Shown: positions 1 through 10,581, counted from the first letter of the stretch. The stretch: DNA of 64,000 nucleotides from Domibacillus enclensis (GCF_900156125.1 NZ_FTLX01000001.1:682001-746000), one strand, 5' to 3'. The notes: a model not told the origin generated them from the sequence alone. Translations and numbers: made by a program.

Positions 1-518
1 AGCATTGAACGCTTTGCTTCCTCCGGGAAATACGTTTCATATACAATCCAGTCATCCGCCTCGCCCCCGTTCTGCCGAATAGCCTGACCGATGAGGCTGC
101 GCGCCAGATTCCCTTTTGGGATCAGGGCGTTTCGCGGCGAAAAACGGCCGCTTTGTATTTCGTCTGCTACATCATCGGCCGAAAAGGACAGCGGCATATA
201 GGAAACCGTTAGTCCGTAAGCGTTCATTGCCTTTGCTGTTTTTGTTCCAATCGCCGCCCATTTGACGTCAAGCTCCTGCAAGAGGCTTCCCGCTTTTCGC
301 ATAAAAAAATCAACGCCGTTTTTGCTGGTGAAAATAATCCAGTCGTATGTATGCAGGCGGCTTACCATTTTCTCGTCCTGCTGATCAAAAGCTTCTTTGA
401 ATGCGATAAGCGGCACTGCGTATGCTGTGCCGCCCGCTTTTTCTATTTTACCAATAAACGGTGCCGACTGTCCCGCAGGACGGGTTACAACAATTCGTTT
501 ACCAGCGAGCGGCTTCAC
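1..518 (-). CDS. hemD: Uroporphyrinogen-III synthase (partial, C-terminus outside window)
   Basis: This is the N-terminal 172 codons of a HemD-like enzyme, which cyclises hydroxymethylbilane to uroporphyrinogen III in the cytoplasm. The frame opens with GTG and reads [18 protein letters not shown], the usual HemD start, and later shows the [10 protein letters not shown] stretch typical of the family. The GTG overlaps the hemC stop as GTGA (4 bp), which implies translational coupling and is why this start was chosen. The gene continues past base 1, so the C-terminal lobe cannot be judged. HemD is poorly conserved in general, so the call rests on both the visible motifs and its position directly after hemC. 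Confidence 0.9.
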   Translation of the reverse strand, partial: MKPLAGKRIVVTRPAGQSAPFIGKIEKAGGTAYAVPLIAFKEAFDQQDEKMVSRLHTYDWIIFTSKNGVDFFMRKAGSLLQELDVKWAAIGTKTAKAMNAYGLTVSYMPLSFSADDVADEIQSGRFSPRNALIPKGNLARSLIGQAIRQNGGEADDWIVYETYFPEEAKRSM

Positions 519-1441
519 TCTGCCGCCGCTCGTGCCGCTTCGATCAGCTCTGCTGCACCGCGGCTTTTCAAACGGTTTGCCGCTTCAAGGCCGACCTGTT
601 CCGCATCCTTGCCTGACACCGTTTCTTTTAAAATGGTTTGGCCATCCGGTGACGCCACAAGAGCCGTCAAAGTGACGTCTTCCCCTTCAATCACGCCAAA
701 GCCCGCAACCGGCACCTGGCAGCCACCGTCTACCGCATTTAAAAAAGCACGCTCTGCGGAAACTGTCCGTTTTGTCCGTTCACAAGTAAACCGGTTTAAA
801 AGAGCCAGCAGTTCCTCGTCATCGCCGCGGCACTCAATCGCCAGTGCGCCTTGCCCCACAGCAGGCACGGACAATTCCTCATCCAAAAACGCTGTGATGA
901 TCTCATTGGACCAGCCCATGCGCGCAAGTCCGGCAGCCGCTAGAATAATCGCATCGTATTCTTCGTTTTGGAGCTTCTTCAGCCGCGTGTCAATATTGCC
1001 GCGAATCCATTTGATCTCAAGATCCGGTCGTGCCGCAAGCAGCTGCGCACCGCGGCGCAAACTGCTTGTGCCAATAACAGAGCCGGCAGGCAGCTCACGA
1101 AACGGGATGTGTCCGTTGGCAATATAGGCATCGCGATGGTCTTCCCTTTCCGGAACAGCTCCGATCACAAGCCCTTCCGGAAGAACAGCCGGCATATCCT
1201 TCATACTGTGGACCGCCATGTCAATCTCTCCGTCAAACATCGCCTGTTCGATTTCCTTTACAAACAGCCCCTTGCCGCCTACCTTTGACAGCGTGACGTC
1301 TAAAATCCGGTCACCCTTTGTCACAATTTCTTTTACTTCGAATTCTGTTCCCGGCGACAGCGCTTTAAGCTGATCAATCACTTGATTCGTCTGCGTCAGC
1401 GCCAGACGGCTTCTTCTTGACCCAACAATAATTTTCCGCAC
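515..1441 (-). CDS. hemC: Porphobilinogen deaminase (hydroxymethylbilane synthase)
   Basis: The 308-residue product polymerises four porphobilinogens into hydroxymethylbilane. It begins [18 protein letters not shown], carries the basic substrate-binding segment [11 protein letters not shown] near residues 124-134, and has the dipyrromethane-cofactor cysteine in VDGGCQVPV at Cys241. Length is normal for the family. It is the third gene of hemA-hemX-hemC-hemD. There are 33 bp between the hemX stop and this start, and a 4-bp overlap with hemD. No separate promoter was seen, so it is probably co-transcribed from the hemA promoter. Confidence 0.97.
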   Translation of the reverse strand: MRKIIVGSRRSRLALTQTNQVIDQLKALSPGTEFEVKEIVTKGDRILDVTLSKVGGKGLFVKEIEQAMFDGEIDMAVHSMKDMPAVLPEGLVIGAVPEREDHRDAYIANGHIPFRELPAGSVIGTSSLRRGAQLLAARPDLEIKWIRGNIDTRLKKLQNEEYDAIILAAAGLARMGWSNEIITAFLDEELSVPAVGQGALAIECRGDDEELLALLNRFTCERTKRTVSAERAFLNAVDGGCQVPVAGFGVIEGEDVTLTALVASPDGQTILKETVSGKDAEQVGLEAANRLKSRGAAELIEAARAAAE

Positions 1442-1474
1442 GATAATCCCTCCATAACCGCCCGAAAGCCGGTG

Positions 1475-2308
1475 TCACGAATACCAGAAATGGAACGTGG
1501 ACAACCGGCTTCCGAGGAAAAAGTTCATTAAAATAATAAAAAACGCCGCTGCGTTAATGTAAGCCAGCGTTTTGCCCGACACACCTTTTCGTACCTTTAC
1601 ATACAAAAACGCACTGTATACAAACAGTAAAACAAAAGACGTCACAATTTTCAAATCAAACCAGCTCACGTCAGGCAATTTAATCGTTTTCCAAACGAGC
1701 CCGAGAATTAAGCTCAGCAGCAAAAGCGGCACGCCCATTGCATTTAATATCACCGAAAGCTTTTCCAGCTGCCCGAGATCTCCCAAGCGCCACAACCGCT
1801 CATTCCATTTTTTCGTTTTCAGCAGCCGGTACTGCAATACATACAGCGCTGAGAAAATAAACGACAGAGAAAACGCCCCGTAGGATAAAATGGCAATGGT
1901 AATATGAAGCAGCAAAAGCTCAGAAACAAGCTTTTCGGCCGCCGCCTGTGACTCTACCTGCACAGGCGCAAAAGTATGAATGGTCATGATCATAAACCCG
2001 ATCACGTTTGTGAAAAACACTGTAAAGTCCATTCGAAGCAGCTTGTTGAGGATGAGGGAAAACGTAATCAGCACCCACGCATAAAAATAAAGCCCTTCAA
2101 AAAGGGTCAATACCGGAAAACGGCCTGTGTTCACCATATAAAGACATAAAAAAATGGTTTGGAGACTCCAAACAATCGTTAAAATCCAGAAGGCGATTCG
2201 ATTCGCCCGCTGGTTTTTTTGAACAAAATCAAGGAAATAAAGCAGTACACTCACTGCATATAAAATAATCATCAGTTCATGAAGACGTGTCATTCCCTGC
2301 TCCAACAT
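1475..2308 (-). CDS. hemX: HemX-type cytochrome c assembly/haem operon membrane protein
   Basis: A 277-residue polytopic membrane protein with about eight hydrophobic segments, in the CcsA/CcmC-like family. It begins MLEQGMTRLHELMIILYAVS, the typical Bacillus HemX N-terminus. From family knowledge, HemX modulates the cellular level of glutamyl-tRNA reductase. Its position between hemA and hemC supports that role, but nothing in the sequence shows the mechanism. It follows hemA by 13 bp, so it is in the same operon. The start was kept because the N-terminus aligns with the family; a second in-frame ATG lies five codons in. Confidence 0.9.
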   Translation of the reverse strand: MLEQGMTRLHELMIILYAVSVLLYFLDFVQKNQRANRIAFWILTIVWSLQTIFLCLYMVNTGRFPVLTLFEGLYFYAWVLITFSLILNKLLRMDFTVFFTNVIGFMIMTIHTFAPVQVESQAAAEKLVSELLLLHITIAILSYGAFSLSFIFSALYVLQYRLLKTKKWNERLWRLGDLGQLEKLSVILNAMGVPLLLLSLILGLVWKTIKLPDVSWFDLKIVTSFVLLFVYSAFLYVKVRKGVSGKTLAYINAAAFFIILMNFFLGSRLSTFHFWYS

Positions 2309-2321
2309 CGCATAACCTCAC

Positions 2322-3665
2322 TTAAAACTGGAGTAAAGGCTTTGCCTGAACTGCATGAACGCGCTCTTCTTCTTCCTGCGCACGATTCAATTCACGAACG
2401 TCTTCTTCAATGTTGAAAATGTGCATAAAGAGCTCAAGCTTTTCAGCCGCCTGCTTATCACCAGCCAGCTCCTTTGCCTGCAAAATCGGGTCCTTCAGCA
2501 TTTGGTTGACGATGCTTTTCGTGTGCTTGCTCAGCACCTTCAAATCACGTTCAGTTAAATGCGGCAGCTTCCGTTCAAGGCTTTCCATCGTTTCCGACTG
2601 GATCGAAAGTGCTTTCTGGCGCAAAGCTGAAATAACCGGCACAACGCCTAACAGGTTCACCCATTCATTAAAAGCAACAATTTCTCCTTCAATGAGCAGT
2701 CCGATTTTTTGAGCCGCTTTTTCGCGTTCAGCGAGATTCGCTTGCACAATGCCTTCCAAGTCATCAATATCGTACAAAAAGATGCTGTCGAGATCCGCAA
2801 TTTCAGGTGCGATATCACGCGGCACCGCAATGTCGACCATAAACAGCGGACGACCCTTGCGCAGTTTTTGTACGCCTGCCATTAATTCTTTTGAAATGAC
2901 GTATTCCTTTGATCCTGTAGAGCTGATTAAAATATCAGCTTCAACGAGGGCACACTGCAGTTCGTCTATTCCTTTTGCCTGTCCGTCAAAACGGCCGGCA
3001 AGAGTCGCTGCTTTTTCAAATGTACGGTTCATCACCGTCACTTTTGTAGCACCGCTTCCCTGCAGGTTTTTAATCGCCAGCTCACCCATCTTGCCAGCGC
3101 CGAGAACTAACACATGCCGGCCATCCAGTCGGCCGAATATTTTTTTCGCCAGCTCCACTGCCGCGTAGCTGACAGATACGGCATTCGCACCGATGTCTGT
3201 TTCCGCATGCGCGCGCTTTGCCAGTGTAATAGCCTGCTTAAATAAATGGTTAAACACTGTCCCGCAGGCGCCCACTTCTTGAGACTGCAGGAAGCTTTGA
3301 CGCACCTGTCCAAGAATTTGGGTTTCGCCAAGCACCATTGAGTTTAGTCCAGCGGATACGCGGAATAAATGCTCAACAGCCGCCTCTTGCTCATAAATGA
3401 ACAAAAACGGCGTGAACTCTGCCTGTGGAATGTGAAACCAGTTGGATAAAAACTCTTTAATATAATAACGGCCGGTATGCAGCTGATCGACGACCGCATA
3501 GATTTCTGTACGGTTGCATGTCGATACGATGACGTTTTCAAGCACACTTTTCTGTTTTTGGAGCTCCGTCATGGCTGCTGAAAGCGAATCTTCCTGAAAG
3601 GACAGGCGCTCGCGGATTTCTACCGGGGCTGTTTTATAATTTAATCCCACCGTGATGATATGCAC
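2322..3665 (-). CDS. hemA: Glutamyl-tRNA reductase
   Basis: The 447-residue product reduces glutamyl-tRNA(Glu) to glutamate-1-semialdehyde, the committed step of C5 haem synthesis. It starts [19 protein letters not shown] and has the catalytic cysteine in [12 protein letters not shown] at Cys50. An NADPH-binding Rossmann motif GAGKMGELA follows near residue 190, and a C-terminal helical dimerisation domain ends the protein. The start codon is GTG, preceded by a GGGGGTG Shine-Dalgarno sequence about 8 nt upstream. It is the first gene of the hem operon. A PerR-like dyad lies 38-52 bp upstream. Confidence 0.97.
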   Translation of the reverse strand: MHIITVGLNYKTAPVEIRERLSFQEDSLSAAMTELQKQKSVLENVIVSTCNRTEIYAVVDQLHTGRYYIKEFLSNWFHIPQAEFTPFLFIYEQEAAVEHLFRVSAGLNSMVLGETQILGQVRQSFLQSQEVGACGTVFNHLFKQAITLAKRAHAETDIGANAVSVSYAAVELAKKIFGRLDGRHVLVLGAGKMGELAIKNLQGSGATKVTVMNRTFEKAATLAGRFDGQAKGIDELQCALVEADILISSTGSKEYVISKELMAGVQKLRKGRPLFMVDIAVPRDIAPEIADLDSIFLYDIDDLEGIVQANLAEREKAAQKIGLLIEGEIVAFNEWVNLLGVVPVISALRQKALSIQSETMESLERKLPHLTERDLKVLSKHTKSIVNQMLKDPILQAKELAGDKQAAEKLELFMHIFNIEEDVRELNRAQEEEERVHAVQAKPLLQF

Positions 3666-3702
3666 GTAGCTTGCACCCCCGAAAAACGAATCATTGTGGT
3701 CC

Positions 3703-3717
3703 CATTATAACATAATG
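3703..3717 (-). promoter_or_regulatory. PerR/Fur-type dyad over the hemA -10 region
   Basis: A 15-bp inverted repeat reads CATTATAACATAATG (7-1-7; six of seven arm positions pair). It contains TATAAT on the minus strand at 3704-3709, the likely hemA -10. PerR boxes are 7-1-7 dyads of TTATAAT type, and PerR is known to repress hemA operons in Bacillus. No good -35 is visible 17 bp away. PerR control is an inference from dyad shape and position; a Fur-family relative could bind instead. Confidence 0.5.
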
Positions 3718-3862
3718 TGACGTTTTATTTATTTAAAATTTGTGAACATGTGCTAACATAAAAAGCAGTCCGTTTTCTATACCCTGATTCTCACCTGCTA
3801 GTCTTATTTATAAACATTATCATATAGAAATTATTTTTTCAAGAGTATGAAACGGGAAGCTA

Positions 3863-3937
3863 ATGGTGAAGAAACGAATGAAAAAACACAGTGATTCCAT
3901 CACAGTGAAACAAAACGAATTGGAAAGCGGGGCTTGA
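3863..3937 (+). CDS. Possible 24-aa leader peptide coupled to the next membrane protein gene
   Basis: A 24-codon open frame opens with ATG and ends in TGA, sharing one base with the downstream ATG (TGATG), an arrangement typical of translational coupling. The peptide is basic and polar (five lysines and two histidines/arginines in its first nine residues). It has no recognised domain. The upstream GGGAAG is only a weak ribosome binding site. An 8-bp direct repeat CACAGTGA with a 6-bp spacer lies inside it. It could equally be a non-coding 5' leader. Confidence 0.3.
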   Translation: MVKKRMKKHSDSITVKQNELESGA

Positions 3938-4437
3938 TGGATTTGAATGGACAGCGCATGTTTCCTGGCATTTTGTTAATCGGTTTCGGCTTGTATTTTT
4001 TTCTTCAGCAATCGGCCTTTACGTGGGTGAAGCCTTATCTCGGCTGGCCGGCGCTTTTGCTGATTACCGGCATTTCTTTTCTTGTTCAAGGCCTTAAAGA
4101 AGAGGGCAGCGGTATTTTGCCCGGTGTTGTATTGACCGGATTTGGCCTTCACTTTTATGTTGTGGACTACCTTGGCTGGTGGGCGAATGATACGGGCGTG
4201 TTTATTTTAATCATCGCGGTCGGCTTTCTTCTTCAGCATCAAAAAACGGGTCACGGCCTCCTAAATGGCATCTTGTTTTTGTTTTTGGCAGCGATCACTT
4301 TATTTTACGGAACGATCAAGCAGTGGCTCGGCCCGCTCGAATCCTTCTGGCAATTCTGGCCGCTCGTTCTCATCGCCATCGGCGGCTACCTGCTGTTTGT
4401 CCAGAAAAATGCAGGGCACAGCCGGAAAAAATCATAA
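3937..4437 (+). CDS. Small polytopic membrane protein (LiaI/LiaF-type transmembrane region)
   Basis: A 166-residue protein with a repeated block of the form FPGILLIGFGLYFFLQQ ... GILPGVVLTGFGLHFYV, followed by further hydrophobic segments, giving five or so predicted membrane spans. This layout matches the LiaI/LiaF-like transmembrane domain (DUF5668 type). Its place between hemA and ysxC is the position of ysxD in B. subtilis, but homology was not confirmed, so no symbol is given. The ATG at 3937 was chosen over the adjacent TTG because it sits in a TGATG overlap with a possible upstream peptide. It is divergent from hemA and convergent with ysxC. No function can be deduced. Confidence 0.75.
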   Translation: MDLNGQRMFPGILLIGFGLYFFLQQSAFTWVKPYLGWPALLLITGISFLVQGLKEEGSGILPGVVLTGFGLHFYVVDYLGWWANDTGVFILIIAVGFLLQHQKTGHGLLNGILFLFLAAITLFYGTIKQWLGPLESFWQFWPLVLIAIGGYLLFVQKNAGHSRKKS

Positions 4438-4439
4438 AA

Positions 4440-4673
4440 GAGTCTAGGACGTAACATTGAGGGCAGCCGGTGAATCCGAACAATCCGGTAGCTGAAAGCC
4501 TTGATTCTTCTTTTTTTCTGGAAAAGCACAAGCAGGGGCTCCGAACGCGAAGTCCTGCAGAAGCCGCCCGAACTGTGTTCGCGCAAGCGCAGTCTCTAAA
4601 GGGCTCATCACCTTAAAGATCAAAAAAGAAAGCCGAGTGCATGCGATATTTTCGCACGATCATTCGGCTTTCT
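4440..4673. repeat. Truncated copy D of the dispersed intergenic element, plus ysxC terminator
   Basis: No gene is seen here. About 4505-4600 matches the ends of the large element at 21.8 and 57.5 kb: a CTGGAAAAG...CAGGGGCTCCG block is joined directly to the CGAACGCGAAGTCCTGCAG block that lies several hundred bases away in the full copies, so the interior is deleted. It ends in CAAGCGCAG, like the copy at 12.3 kb. The hairpin at 4627-4673 (arms AGAAAGCCGA and TCGGCTTTCT, T-run on the minus strand) is the ysxC terminator. Confidence 0.7.
4621..4673 (-). terminator. Terminator of lonA-ysxC
   Basis: The 10-bp outer stem AGAAAGCCGA/TCGGCTTTCT has an inner TGCG/CGCA stem and is followed on the minus strand by six Ts. 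It lies 40 bp past the ysxC stop. The sequence between the stop and the stem (CTTGAGACAAAAGGTTTT) recurs before the hairpins at 12.4 and 29.0 kb. Confidence 0.8.
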
Positions 4674-4712
4674 CTTGTATTCAAAACCTTTTGTCTCAAG
4701 CTCTTTTCTTAC

Positions 4713-5351
4713 TTATTCGTCTATTTCCTTTTGCTCATTTCGCAATTCTGCTTCGTACTCCTTTTGCTCATACATCCGCTTTTTAACAGCTTTCCATACT
4801 TCATCCTTGCCAAGGCCCGTTTCAGATGAAAAGACGATAATGTCATCGAGCGGGTCGAAGTCGAGTGTTTCTTTTACGACTTTTAAATGCTTTTGCCATT
4901 TGCCTTTTGGAATTTTATCTGCCTTTGTCGCAATGACGATGGCCGGGATTTCATGATGCTTTAAAAATTCATACATGGCGACATCATCCGCTGACGGTGC
5001 ATGGCGAAGATCGACGATTTGCACGCAGGCAAACAGCGGCTTTCGGTCTGTCATATACGTTTCGATCATCTGTCCCCAGGCTGCCCGCTCTGTTTTGGCT
5101 ACTTTGGCATAGCCGTATCCTGGCACGTCCACGAAAAATAGTTCGTTTTCGATTTTATAAAAATTCAATGTTTGGGTTTTGCCGGGCTTCGATGAAATAC
5201 GGGCCAGGCTTTTCCGGCCAATCATCCGGTTAATAAAAGACGATTTTCCTACATTCGAACGGCCAGCCAGCGCAAATTCCGGCAGGCCATCGGCTGGATA
5301 CTGATGCGGCTTTGCAGCACTGATCACCAGCTCCACATTATTTACTTTCAT
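4713..5351 (-). CDS. ysxC: Ribosome biogenesis GTPase YsxC/EngB
   Basis: A 212-residue TRAFAC-class GTPase needed for late 50S subunit assembly. G1 is [10 protein letters not shown] (residues 30-39), G3 is DVPGYG, G4 is ATKADK, and the C-terminus is lysine- and glutamate-rich. Length is normal for EngB. The start ATG overlaps the lonA stop (ATGA), so the two genes are translated as a pair, as in other Bacillus. A strong terminator follows the gene. It is convergent with the membrane protein gene at 3937. Confidence 0.96.
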   Translation of the reverse strand: MKVNNVELVISAAKPHQYPADGLPEFALAGRSNVGKSSFINRMIGRKSLARISSKPGKTQTLNFYKIENELFFVDVPGYGYAKVAKTERAAWGQMIETYMTDRKPLFACVQIVDLRHAPSADDVAMYEFLKHHEIPAIVIATKADKIPKGKWQKHLKVVKETLDFDPLDDIIVFSSETGLGKDEVWKAVKKRMYEQKEYEAELRNEQKEIDE

Positions 5352-7672
5352 GAATTGCTTCCTCCGATCGCGATATCCAGAACCTCGTCCATTGTGGAAA
5401 CAGGCAAAAAGGTCAGCCCTTCCCGAACGCTTTCTGGCACATCATCGATATCTTTTTCATTATCTTTTGGCAATATAATCGTTTTTAGTCCGGCACGGTG
5501 TGCACCGAGCGATTTTTCCTTTACGCCGCCAATGGGCAGCACTCGTCCGCGCAGGGTGATTTCACCGGTCATGCCGACATCACGCCGAACCGGGCGCCCT
5601 GTCAGAGCCGATATTAACGCGACAGCCATCGTAATTCCTGCCGAAGGGCCGTCTTTTGGTACAGCGCCTTCTGGAACGTGAATATGAATATCGTGGTTTT
5701 CATGAAATTCATCCTCAATGCCCAGCTCCTCTGACTTGGATCGCACGTAACTGAAAGCAGCCTGTGCGGACTCCTTCATCACATCGCCTAATTTCCCCGT
5801 TAAAATAAGTTTTCCTTTGCCCGGTGAAAGCGATACTTCAATTTGAAGGGTATCGCCGCCCACTGTCGTATAAGCAAGGCCGTTGGCAACACCCACTTGA
5901 TCTTCTGTGTCTGCCTGTCCATAGCGGAAAATGCGTTTTCCAAGAAACTCCTGCAGGTTTTTGTCAGTCACGGTCACCCGTTTCTTTTCACCCGATACTA
6001 TTTTTTTCGCGGCTTTCCGGCAAATGGCCGCCAGCTGGCGCTCGAGGCTCCGGACACCGGCTTCACGCGTGTAGTAGCGGACAATATCCCGAACGGCTTC
6101 TTCTTTTAAGCGGATTTGATTGCGCGTAAGACCATTTTCCTTCGCTTGCTTTGGAAACAAGTGATCCTGCGCGATGTGGATTTTTTCCACTTCGGTATAG
6201 CCTGCAATTGAGATAATTTCCATCCGGTCACGCAGCGGTCCTGGAATGGCACTTAAATCATTGGCAGTGGCGATAAACATGACATTTGATAAATCGTATG
6301 TTTCCTCAATGTAATGATCACTGAAATTGTGATTTTGCTCCGGATCCAGCACTTCAAGCAAGGCTGATGAAGGATCGCCTCTGAAATCGCTCGACATTTT
6401 ATCAATTTCGTCAAGCAGAAACACCGGATTAACGGTCCCCGCCTTTTTCATGCCTTGAATGATCCGGCCTGGCATGGCTCCAACATACGTGCGCCGGTGC
6501 CCGCGAATTTCCGATTCATCCCGTACGCCACCAAGAGAAATACGGACAAAGTTGCGCCCCAATGATTCTGCAATTGACCGCACAAGACTTGTTTTCCCGA
6601 CTCCTGGAGGGCCCCCAAGGCAAAGAATAGGTCCGCGAAGAGACTGCGTTAATTGACGCACAGCCAAAAATTCAAGGACGCGTTCTTTTACTTTTTCGAG
6701 TCCGTAGTGATCACGGTTTAATACATCCTCCGCCTTGATCACATCCAAATCGTCTTCTGTCGCATTCGACCATGGCAGCGTGACAAGCCATTCCAAATAA
6801 TTGCGGATAACCGCACTTTCCGCCGCACTTTGCGGAATTTTCTCATATCGGTCCAGCTCTTTCAGGGCGGTTTTTTCGACATGCTCTGGCATAGCCGCCG
6901 CCATAATCCGCGTGGTCAGCTCTTCCACTTCACCTGTTTTGCCTTCTTTATCACCGAGTTCCTGCTGGATCGCTTTCATCTGCTCGCGTAAATAATATTC
7001 CTTTTGTGTTTTTTCCATGGAGGTTTTCACACGCTGGCCAATTTTTTTCTCTAAATTGAGGACTTCCCGCTCATTGTGCAGCAGCGCAATCAGCCGCTCG
7101 AGCCGTTTTTTTACCGAAAACGTAGCCAATATGTCTTGCTTTTCCTTTACCTTCAAAGACATATGCGACGTGGCAATATCGGCCAGCCTGCCCGGCTCCT
7201 GTATGTCTGAAACAGAACTGAGCGTATCGGATGACCCTTTTTTCGACAGCTTCACATACTGTTCAAATTGCTTTAACAGCATCCGCATGAGTGCCTCTGT
7301 TTCTGCATCCTTTGACTCATCTTCTTTATGCACTTCCACGACAGCTTCATAAAACGCTTTTTGATCCACAATGGAAATAAGCTTTGCCCGCTCCAGGCCT
7401 TCAACGAGCACGCGAATCGTCCCATTCGGCAGCTTGAGCATTTGCTTCACCTTTGTTAATGTGCCGACCTCATACACGTCATCTCCCGCAGGATCATCCA
7501 GGTCCGGGTCTTTTTGAGCGGATAAAAAAACGAGCTGATCGTTCATCATTGCTTTTTCCAGCGCTTCAATGGAACGGTCGCGGCCTACGTCTAAATGCAG
7601 CACCATCGACGGGTATACGTGCATTCCACGAAGCGGCAAAAGCGGTATTGTATAAATTGTATCTGCCTTCAT
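5348..7672 (-). CDS. lonA: ATP-dependent protease La
   Basis: The 774-residue product is a cytosolic AAA+ serine protease for damaged and regulatory proteins. It has an N-terminal substrate domain ([15 protein letters not shown]), Walker [11 protein letters not shown] near residue 350, Walker B LLDEIDKM, and the protease Ser677 (DGPSAGI) with Lys720 (GGVKEK) as catalytic dyad. The ATG at 7672 was chosen because GGGAGGAG lies 8 nt upstream and because the resulting N-terminus and length match LonA. An upstream in-frame codon adds only 13 unlikely residues. No lonB lies between lonA and clpX here. Confidence 0.97.
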   Translation of the reverse strand: MKADTIYTIPLLPLRGMHVYPSMVLHLDVGRDRSIEALEKAMMNDQLVFLSAQKDPDLDDPAGDDVYEVGTLTKVKQMLKLPNGTIRVLVEGLERAKLISIVDQKAFYEAVVEVHKEDESKDAETEALMRMLLKQFEQYVKLSKKGSSDTLSSVSDIQEPGRLADIATSHMSLKVKEKQDILATFSVKKRLERLIALLHNEREVLNLEKKIGQRVKTSMEKTQKEYYLREQMKAIQQELGDKEGKTGEVEELTTRIMAAAMPEHVEKTALKELDRYEKIPQSAAESAVIRNYLEWLVTLPWSNATEDDLDVIKAEDVLNRDHYGLEKVKERVLEFLAVRQLTQSLRGPILCLGGPPGVGKTSLVRSIAESLGRNFVRISLGGVRDESEIRGHRRTYVGAMPGRIIQGMKKAGTVNPVFLLDEIDKMSSDFRGDPSSALLEVLDPEQNHNFSDHYIEETYDLSNVMFIATANDLSAIPGPLRDRMEIISIAGYTEVEKIHIAQDHLFPKQAKENGLTRNQIRLKEEAVRDIVRYYTREAGVRSLERQLAAICRKAAKKIVSGEKKRVTVTDKNLQEFLGKRIFRYGQADTEDQVGVANGLAYTTVGGDTLQIEVSLSPGKGKLILTGKLGDVMKESAQAAFSYVRSKSEELGIEDEFHENHDIHIHVPEGAVPKDGPSAGITMAVALISALTGRPVRRDVGMTGEITLRGRVLPIGGVKEKSLGAHRAGLKTIILPKDNEKDIDDVPESVREGLTFLPVSTMDEVLDIAIGGSNS

Positions 7673-7743
7673 GACAACTTCTCCTCCCAATAAGAAAAGC
7701 GCAACGTCCAACTATACACCTTTTCTTCTCTTGCTTTCTTCCT

Positions 7744-7773
7744 ATCTTATCGCAAACGCATAGACGCTGTCGA
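7744..7773 (-). promoter_or_regulatory. Possible sigma-A promoter of lonA
   Basis: On the minus strand TCGACA and TAAGAT are separated by 18 bp, about 70 bp before the lonA start. It is one mismatch from consensus in each hexamer, with a slightly long spacer. No CtsR direct repeat was recognised. Confidence 0.45.
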
Positions 7774-7775
7774 TT

Positions 7776-7814
7776 GAAAAGAAGGGACAGCACCTGTACA
7801 GGCACTGTCCCTTC
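7776..7814 (-). terminator. Terminator of clpX
   Basis: A long hairpin with arms starting GAAGGGACAG and ending CTGTCCCTTC, with an inner CCTGTACAGG palindrome and one mismatch, is followed on the minus strand by TTTTC. It is 17 bp past the clpX stop. Confidence 0.85.
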
Positions 7815-7831
7815 TGAACGATCACTGGCAC

Positions 7832-9097
7832 TTATGCAGATGTTTTATCAACCGTACCGACATCATTGCCGTTTTCGTCAAGAAGACGAGGCGATGCCAG
7901 GTCTGTTACAGTTTCTTTTGTAATCACACACGTTTTAATATCGTCACGTGTCGGCAATTCATACATCACATCAAGCATAATGCTTTCAATGATGGAACGG
8001 AGGCCACGTGCACCGGTTTTGCGTTCGATCGCTTTTTTGGAGATTTCGCTTAATGCTTCATCGTCAAATTGAAGTTCGACATCATCAAGCTCAAGCATTT
8101 TCTGGAACTGCTTCACGAGCGCATTTTTTGGTTTTGTTAGGATTTCAATCAATGCTTCTTCATCCAGCTGCTCAAGGCTGGCGATGACTGGAAGACGGCC
8201 GATGAATTCCGGAATTAAGCCGAAACGCAGTAAATCTTCAGGCACAAGCTGCGCCAAATAAGACTTGTCTTCTGCTTCTTCTTTTTTCTGGTCGGAACCA
8301 AAGCCGATGACCTTCTGGCCAAGACGGCGCTTGATAATTTGTTCGACACCATCAAACGCTCCGCCGCAAATAAAGAGGATGTTTGTCGTATCGATTTGAA
8401 TGAATTCCTGGTGAGGATGCTTGCGCCCGCCCTGTGGTGGAACACTGGCAACCGTTCCTTCAAGAATTTTCAATAGTGCCTGCTGAACGCCTTCACCTGA
8501 TACATCGCGTGTAATCGAAGGGTTTTCCGATTTACGGGCAACCTTATCGATTTCATCAATATAAATGATGCCTTTTTCGGCTTTTTCAACGTCATAATCT
8601 GCCGCTTGGATCAATTTCAGCAGGATGTTTTCCACGTCTTCCCCTACGTAGCCCGCTTCTGTCAGTGACGTCGCATCCGCAATCGCAAATGGCACGTTCA
8701 AAATGCGTGCAAGCGTTTGAGCAAGAAGGGTTTTCCCGCTTCCTGTTGGTCCAATTAAGCAAATATTCGATTTGGCCAGTTCCACATCGTCAATTTTGCT
8801 GTTTGAATTAATCCGTTTATAGTGGTTGTACACCGCAACCGCAAGCGACTTTTTCGCACGCTCCTGGCCGATGACATACTCGCCTAAAATTTCGCGGATT
8901 TCAGTTGGCTTCGGTACATCCTTGAATTCCACTTCTTCTTCTGTGCCAAGCTCTTCTTCCACGATTTCTGTGCACAGCTCAATACATTCGTCGCAAATAT
9001 AAACGCCTGGTCCAGCAACGAGTTTCCTCACCTGGTCCTGCGATTTTCCGCAAAACGAACATTTTAACTGTCCTTTTTCTTCATTAAATTTAAACAT
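7832..9097 (-). CDS. clpX: ATP-dependent Clp protease ATP-binding subunit ClpX
   Basis: The 421-residue AAA+ unfoldase feeds substrates to ClpP. It has an N-terminal zinc-binding domain (Cys13, Cys16, Cys35, Cys38), Walker [11 protein letters not shown], Walker [10 protein letters not shown], and the LxF-type IGF loop (VIGFGSD) used to dock ClpP. ATG at 9097 was chosen, giving [11 protein letters not shown], with AAGGGG 8 nt upstream. A GTG three codons earlier overlaps that ribosome binding site. It has its own terminator and lies downstream of tig. Confidence 0.97.
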   Translation of the reverse strand: MFKFNEEKGQLKCSFCGKSQDQVRKLVAGPGVYICDECIELCTEIVEEELGTEEEVEFKDVPKPTEIREILGEYVIGQERAKKSLAVAVYNHYKRINSNSKIDDVELAKSNICLIGPTGSGKTLLAQTLARILNVPFAIADATSLTEAGYVGEDVENILLKLIQAADYDVEKAEKGIIYIDEIDKVARKSENPSITRDVSGEGVQQALLKILEGTVASVPPQGGRKHPHQEFIQIDTTNILFICGGAFDGVEQIIKRRLGQKVIGFGSDQKKEEAEDKSYLAQLVPEDLLRFGLIPEFIGRLPVIASLEQLDEEALIEILTKPKNALVKQFQKMLELDDVELQFDDEALSEISKKAIERKTGARGLRSIIESIMLDVMYELPTRDDIKTCVITKETVTDLASPRLLDENGNDVGTVDKTSA

Positions 9098-9244
9098 CTG
9101 GTTCACCCCTTATGCTATGTTGGTGCAGCCGGAGCCAAATCATGTCCGCCTTTTTAAACTGCGCCGTAACTAAGTTATGTATCGCATTGTAGCACACTTG
9201 CCGCAAAACCAAAAAGAAAAAGCGTTTTTCTCTTCTTATAGGTA

Positions 9245-9273
9245 GAAAACAAGGCACGATCACGTCGCGCCCT
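9245..9273 (-). terminator. Terminator of tig
   Basis: A 9-bp stem (AAGGCACGA/TCGCGCCCT with two G-U pairs, 5-nt loop) is followed on the minus strand by GTTTTC, just past the tig stop. The U-run is short. Confidence 0.55.
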
Positions 9274-9294
9274 GTCAGTGTGTTCTCTTATATA

Positions 9295-10581
9295 TTATGC
9301 ACCAGTTTTGCTGTTTTCGACAAGAAATTCGACTGCTTTGCGAATTTTCAAATCAGCTTTCATGCCTTCAAGGCTTCCAAGCGCTTTTTGAATATCTTCT
9401 GCTGAAAGACCAAATTGCTCAGACATTTTAGCTACTTCTGCATTCACATCTTCGTCTGTTGGCTCAAGGTTTTCTGCTTCAGCGATTGCTTCAAGCGTTA
9501 AGCTTGTACGCACGCGCGTTTCTGCATTTTCCTTCATTTGGCCGCGAAGATCTTCTTCAGATTGTCCAGAGAACTGGTAATACAGGTCAAGGTTCATTCC
9601 TTGCATAGAAAGGTTTTGCGTGAACTCTTGAAGCATGCGGTCGATTTCAGCATCGATCATCGCATCCGGTACGTCTGTTTGTGCATTGGCTACCGCTTTT
9701 TCAACAAGGTCATCGCGAAGCTTTTGCTCAGAAGCGTTTTTCTTTTGTTCAGTCAGACGCTCCTGTACCTTTGTTTTTAATGCTTCAAGTGTTTCCACTT
9801 CTTCGTCTGTTTCTTTCGCGAAATCATCGTTAAGCTCAGGAAGCTCCTGTGATTTGATTTCATGAAGAGTGACTTTGAACGTTGCCGGCTGGCCCGCAAG
9901 CTCTTCTGCATGGTACTCTTCAGGGAATGATACTTCTACTTCTTTTTGTTCGCCAGTTTTCATTCCAACAAGCTGCTCTTCAAATCCAGGGATAAACGTG
10001 CCTGAACCGATGACGATTGAATAGTTTTCCGCTTGTCCGCCTTCAAATGCTTCACCGTTTACAAAGCCTTCAAAATCGATGACAACCGTATCGTCGTTTT
10101 CAACAGCTCCGTCTTCTTTTACAACAAGCTCAGCGTGGCGTTTTTGAAGATCCTTCAATTCGTTTTCAACATCTTCAGCTGTTACTTCATCGCTTTCTTT
10201 TTCCACTTCAAGGCCTTTGTACTCGCCAAGTGTTACGTCAGGCTTTACCGTTACTTTTGCTGTGAAGATGAACGGCTTGCCTTTTTCGAATTGCTCAACG
10301 TCAATTTCAGGGCGGTCTACTGGCTCGATGCCTGTTTCGTCAATTGCGTTTCCGTATGCTTCCGGAAGAATCGCATCGATCGCATCCTGATAAAGTGCTT
10401 CAACGCCGAAACGCTGTTCGAACAACGGACGTGGCATTTTCCCTTTACGGAATCCTGGTACGTTGATTGTTTTTACTACTTTTTGAAATGCTGTGTTAAG
10501 ACCTTGGTTAACCGTTTCAGCGTCAACTTCAACTGTTAAAACGCCCTGGTTACCTTCTAATTTTTCCCACTTTGCTGACAT
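9295..10581 (-). CDS. tig: Trigger factor (ribosome-bound chaperone, prolyl isomerase)
   Basis: The 428-residue protein binds at the ribosome exit tunnel and assists folding of nascent chains. The ribosome-docking signature GFRKGK is at residues 43-48. An FKBP-type prolyl isomerase domain runs from about 160 to 245 ([17 protein letters not shown]), and the C-terminal chaperone arms follow. The ribosome binding site GGAGGG precedes the ATG. It lies upstream of clpX, as is common in Firmicutes, with a likely terminator between. Confidence 0.97.
   Translation of the reverse strand: MSAKWEKLEGNQGVLTVEVDAETVNQGLNTAFQKVVKTINVPGFRKGKMPRPLFEQRFGVEALYQDAIDAILPEAYGNAIDETGIEPVDRPEIDVEQFEKGKPFIFTAKVTVKPDVTLGEYKGLEVEKESDEVTAEDVENELKDLQKRHAELVVKEDGAVENDDTVVIDFEGFVNGEAFEGGQAENYSIVIGSGTFIPGFEEQLVGMKTGEQKEVEVSFPEEYHAEELAGQPATFKVTLHEIKSQELPELNDDFAKETDEEVETLEALKTKVQERLTEQKKNASEQKLRDDLVEKAVANAQTDVPDAMIDAEIDRMLQEFTQNLSMQGMNLDLYYQFSGQSEEDLRGQMKENAETRVRTSLTLEAIAEAENLEPTDEDVNAEVAKMSEQFGLSAEDIQKALGSLEGMKADLKIRKAVEFLVENSKTGA

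Noticed and set aside
351-1127. 258-codon frame opposite hemC
   Set aside because: It is antisense to the well-supported hemC, rich in serine and arginine as expected of a shadow frame, and has no ribosome binding site.
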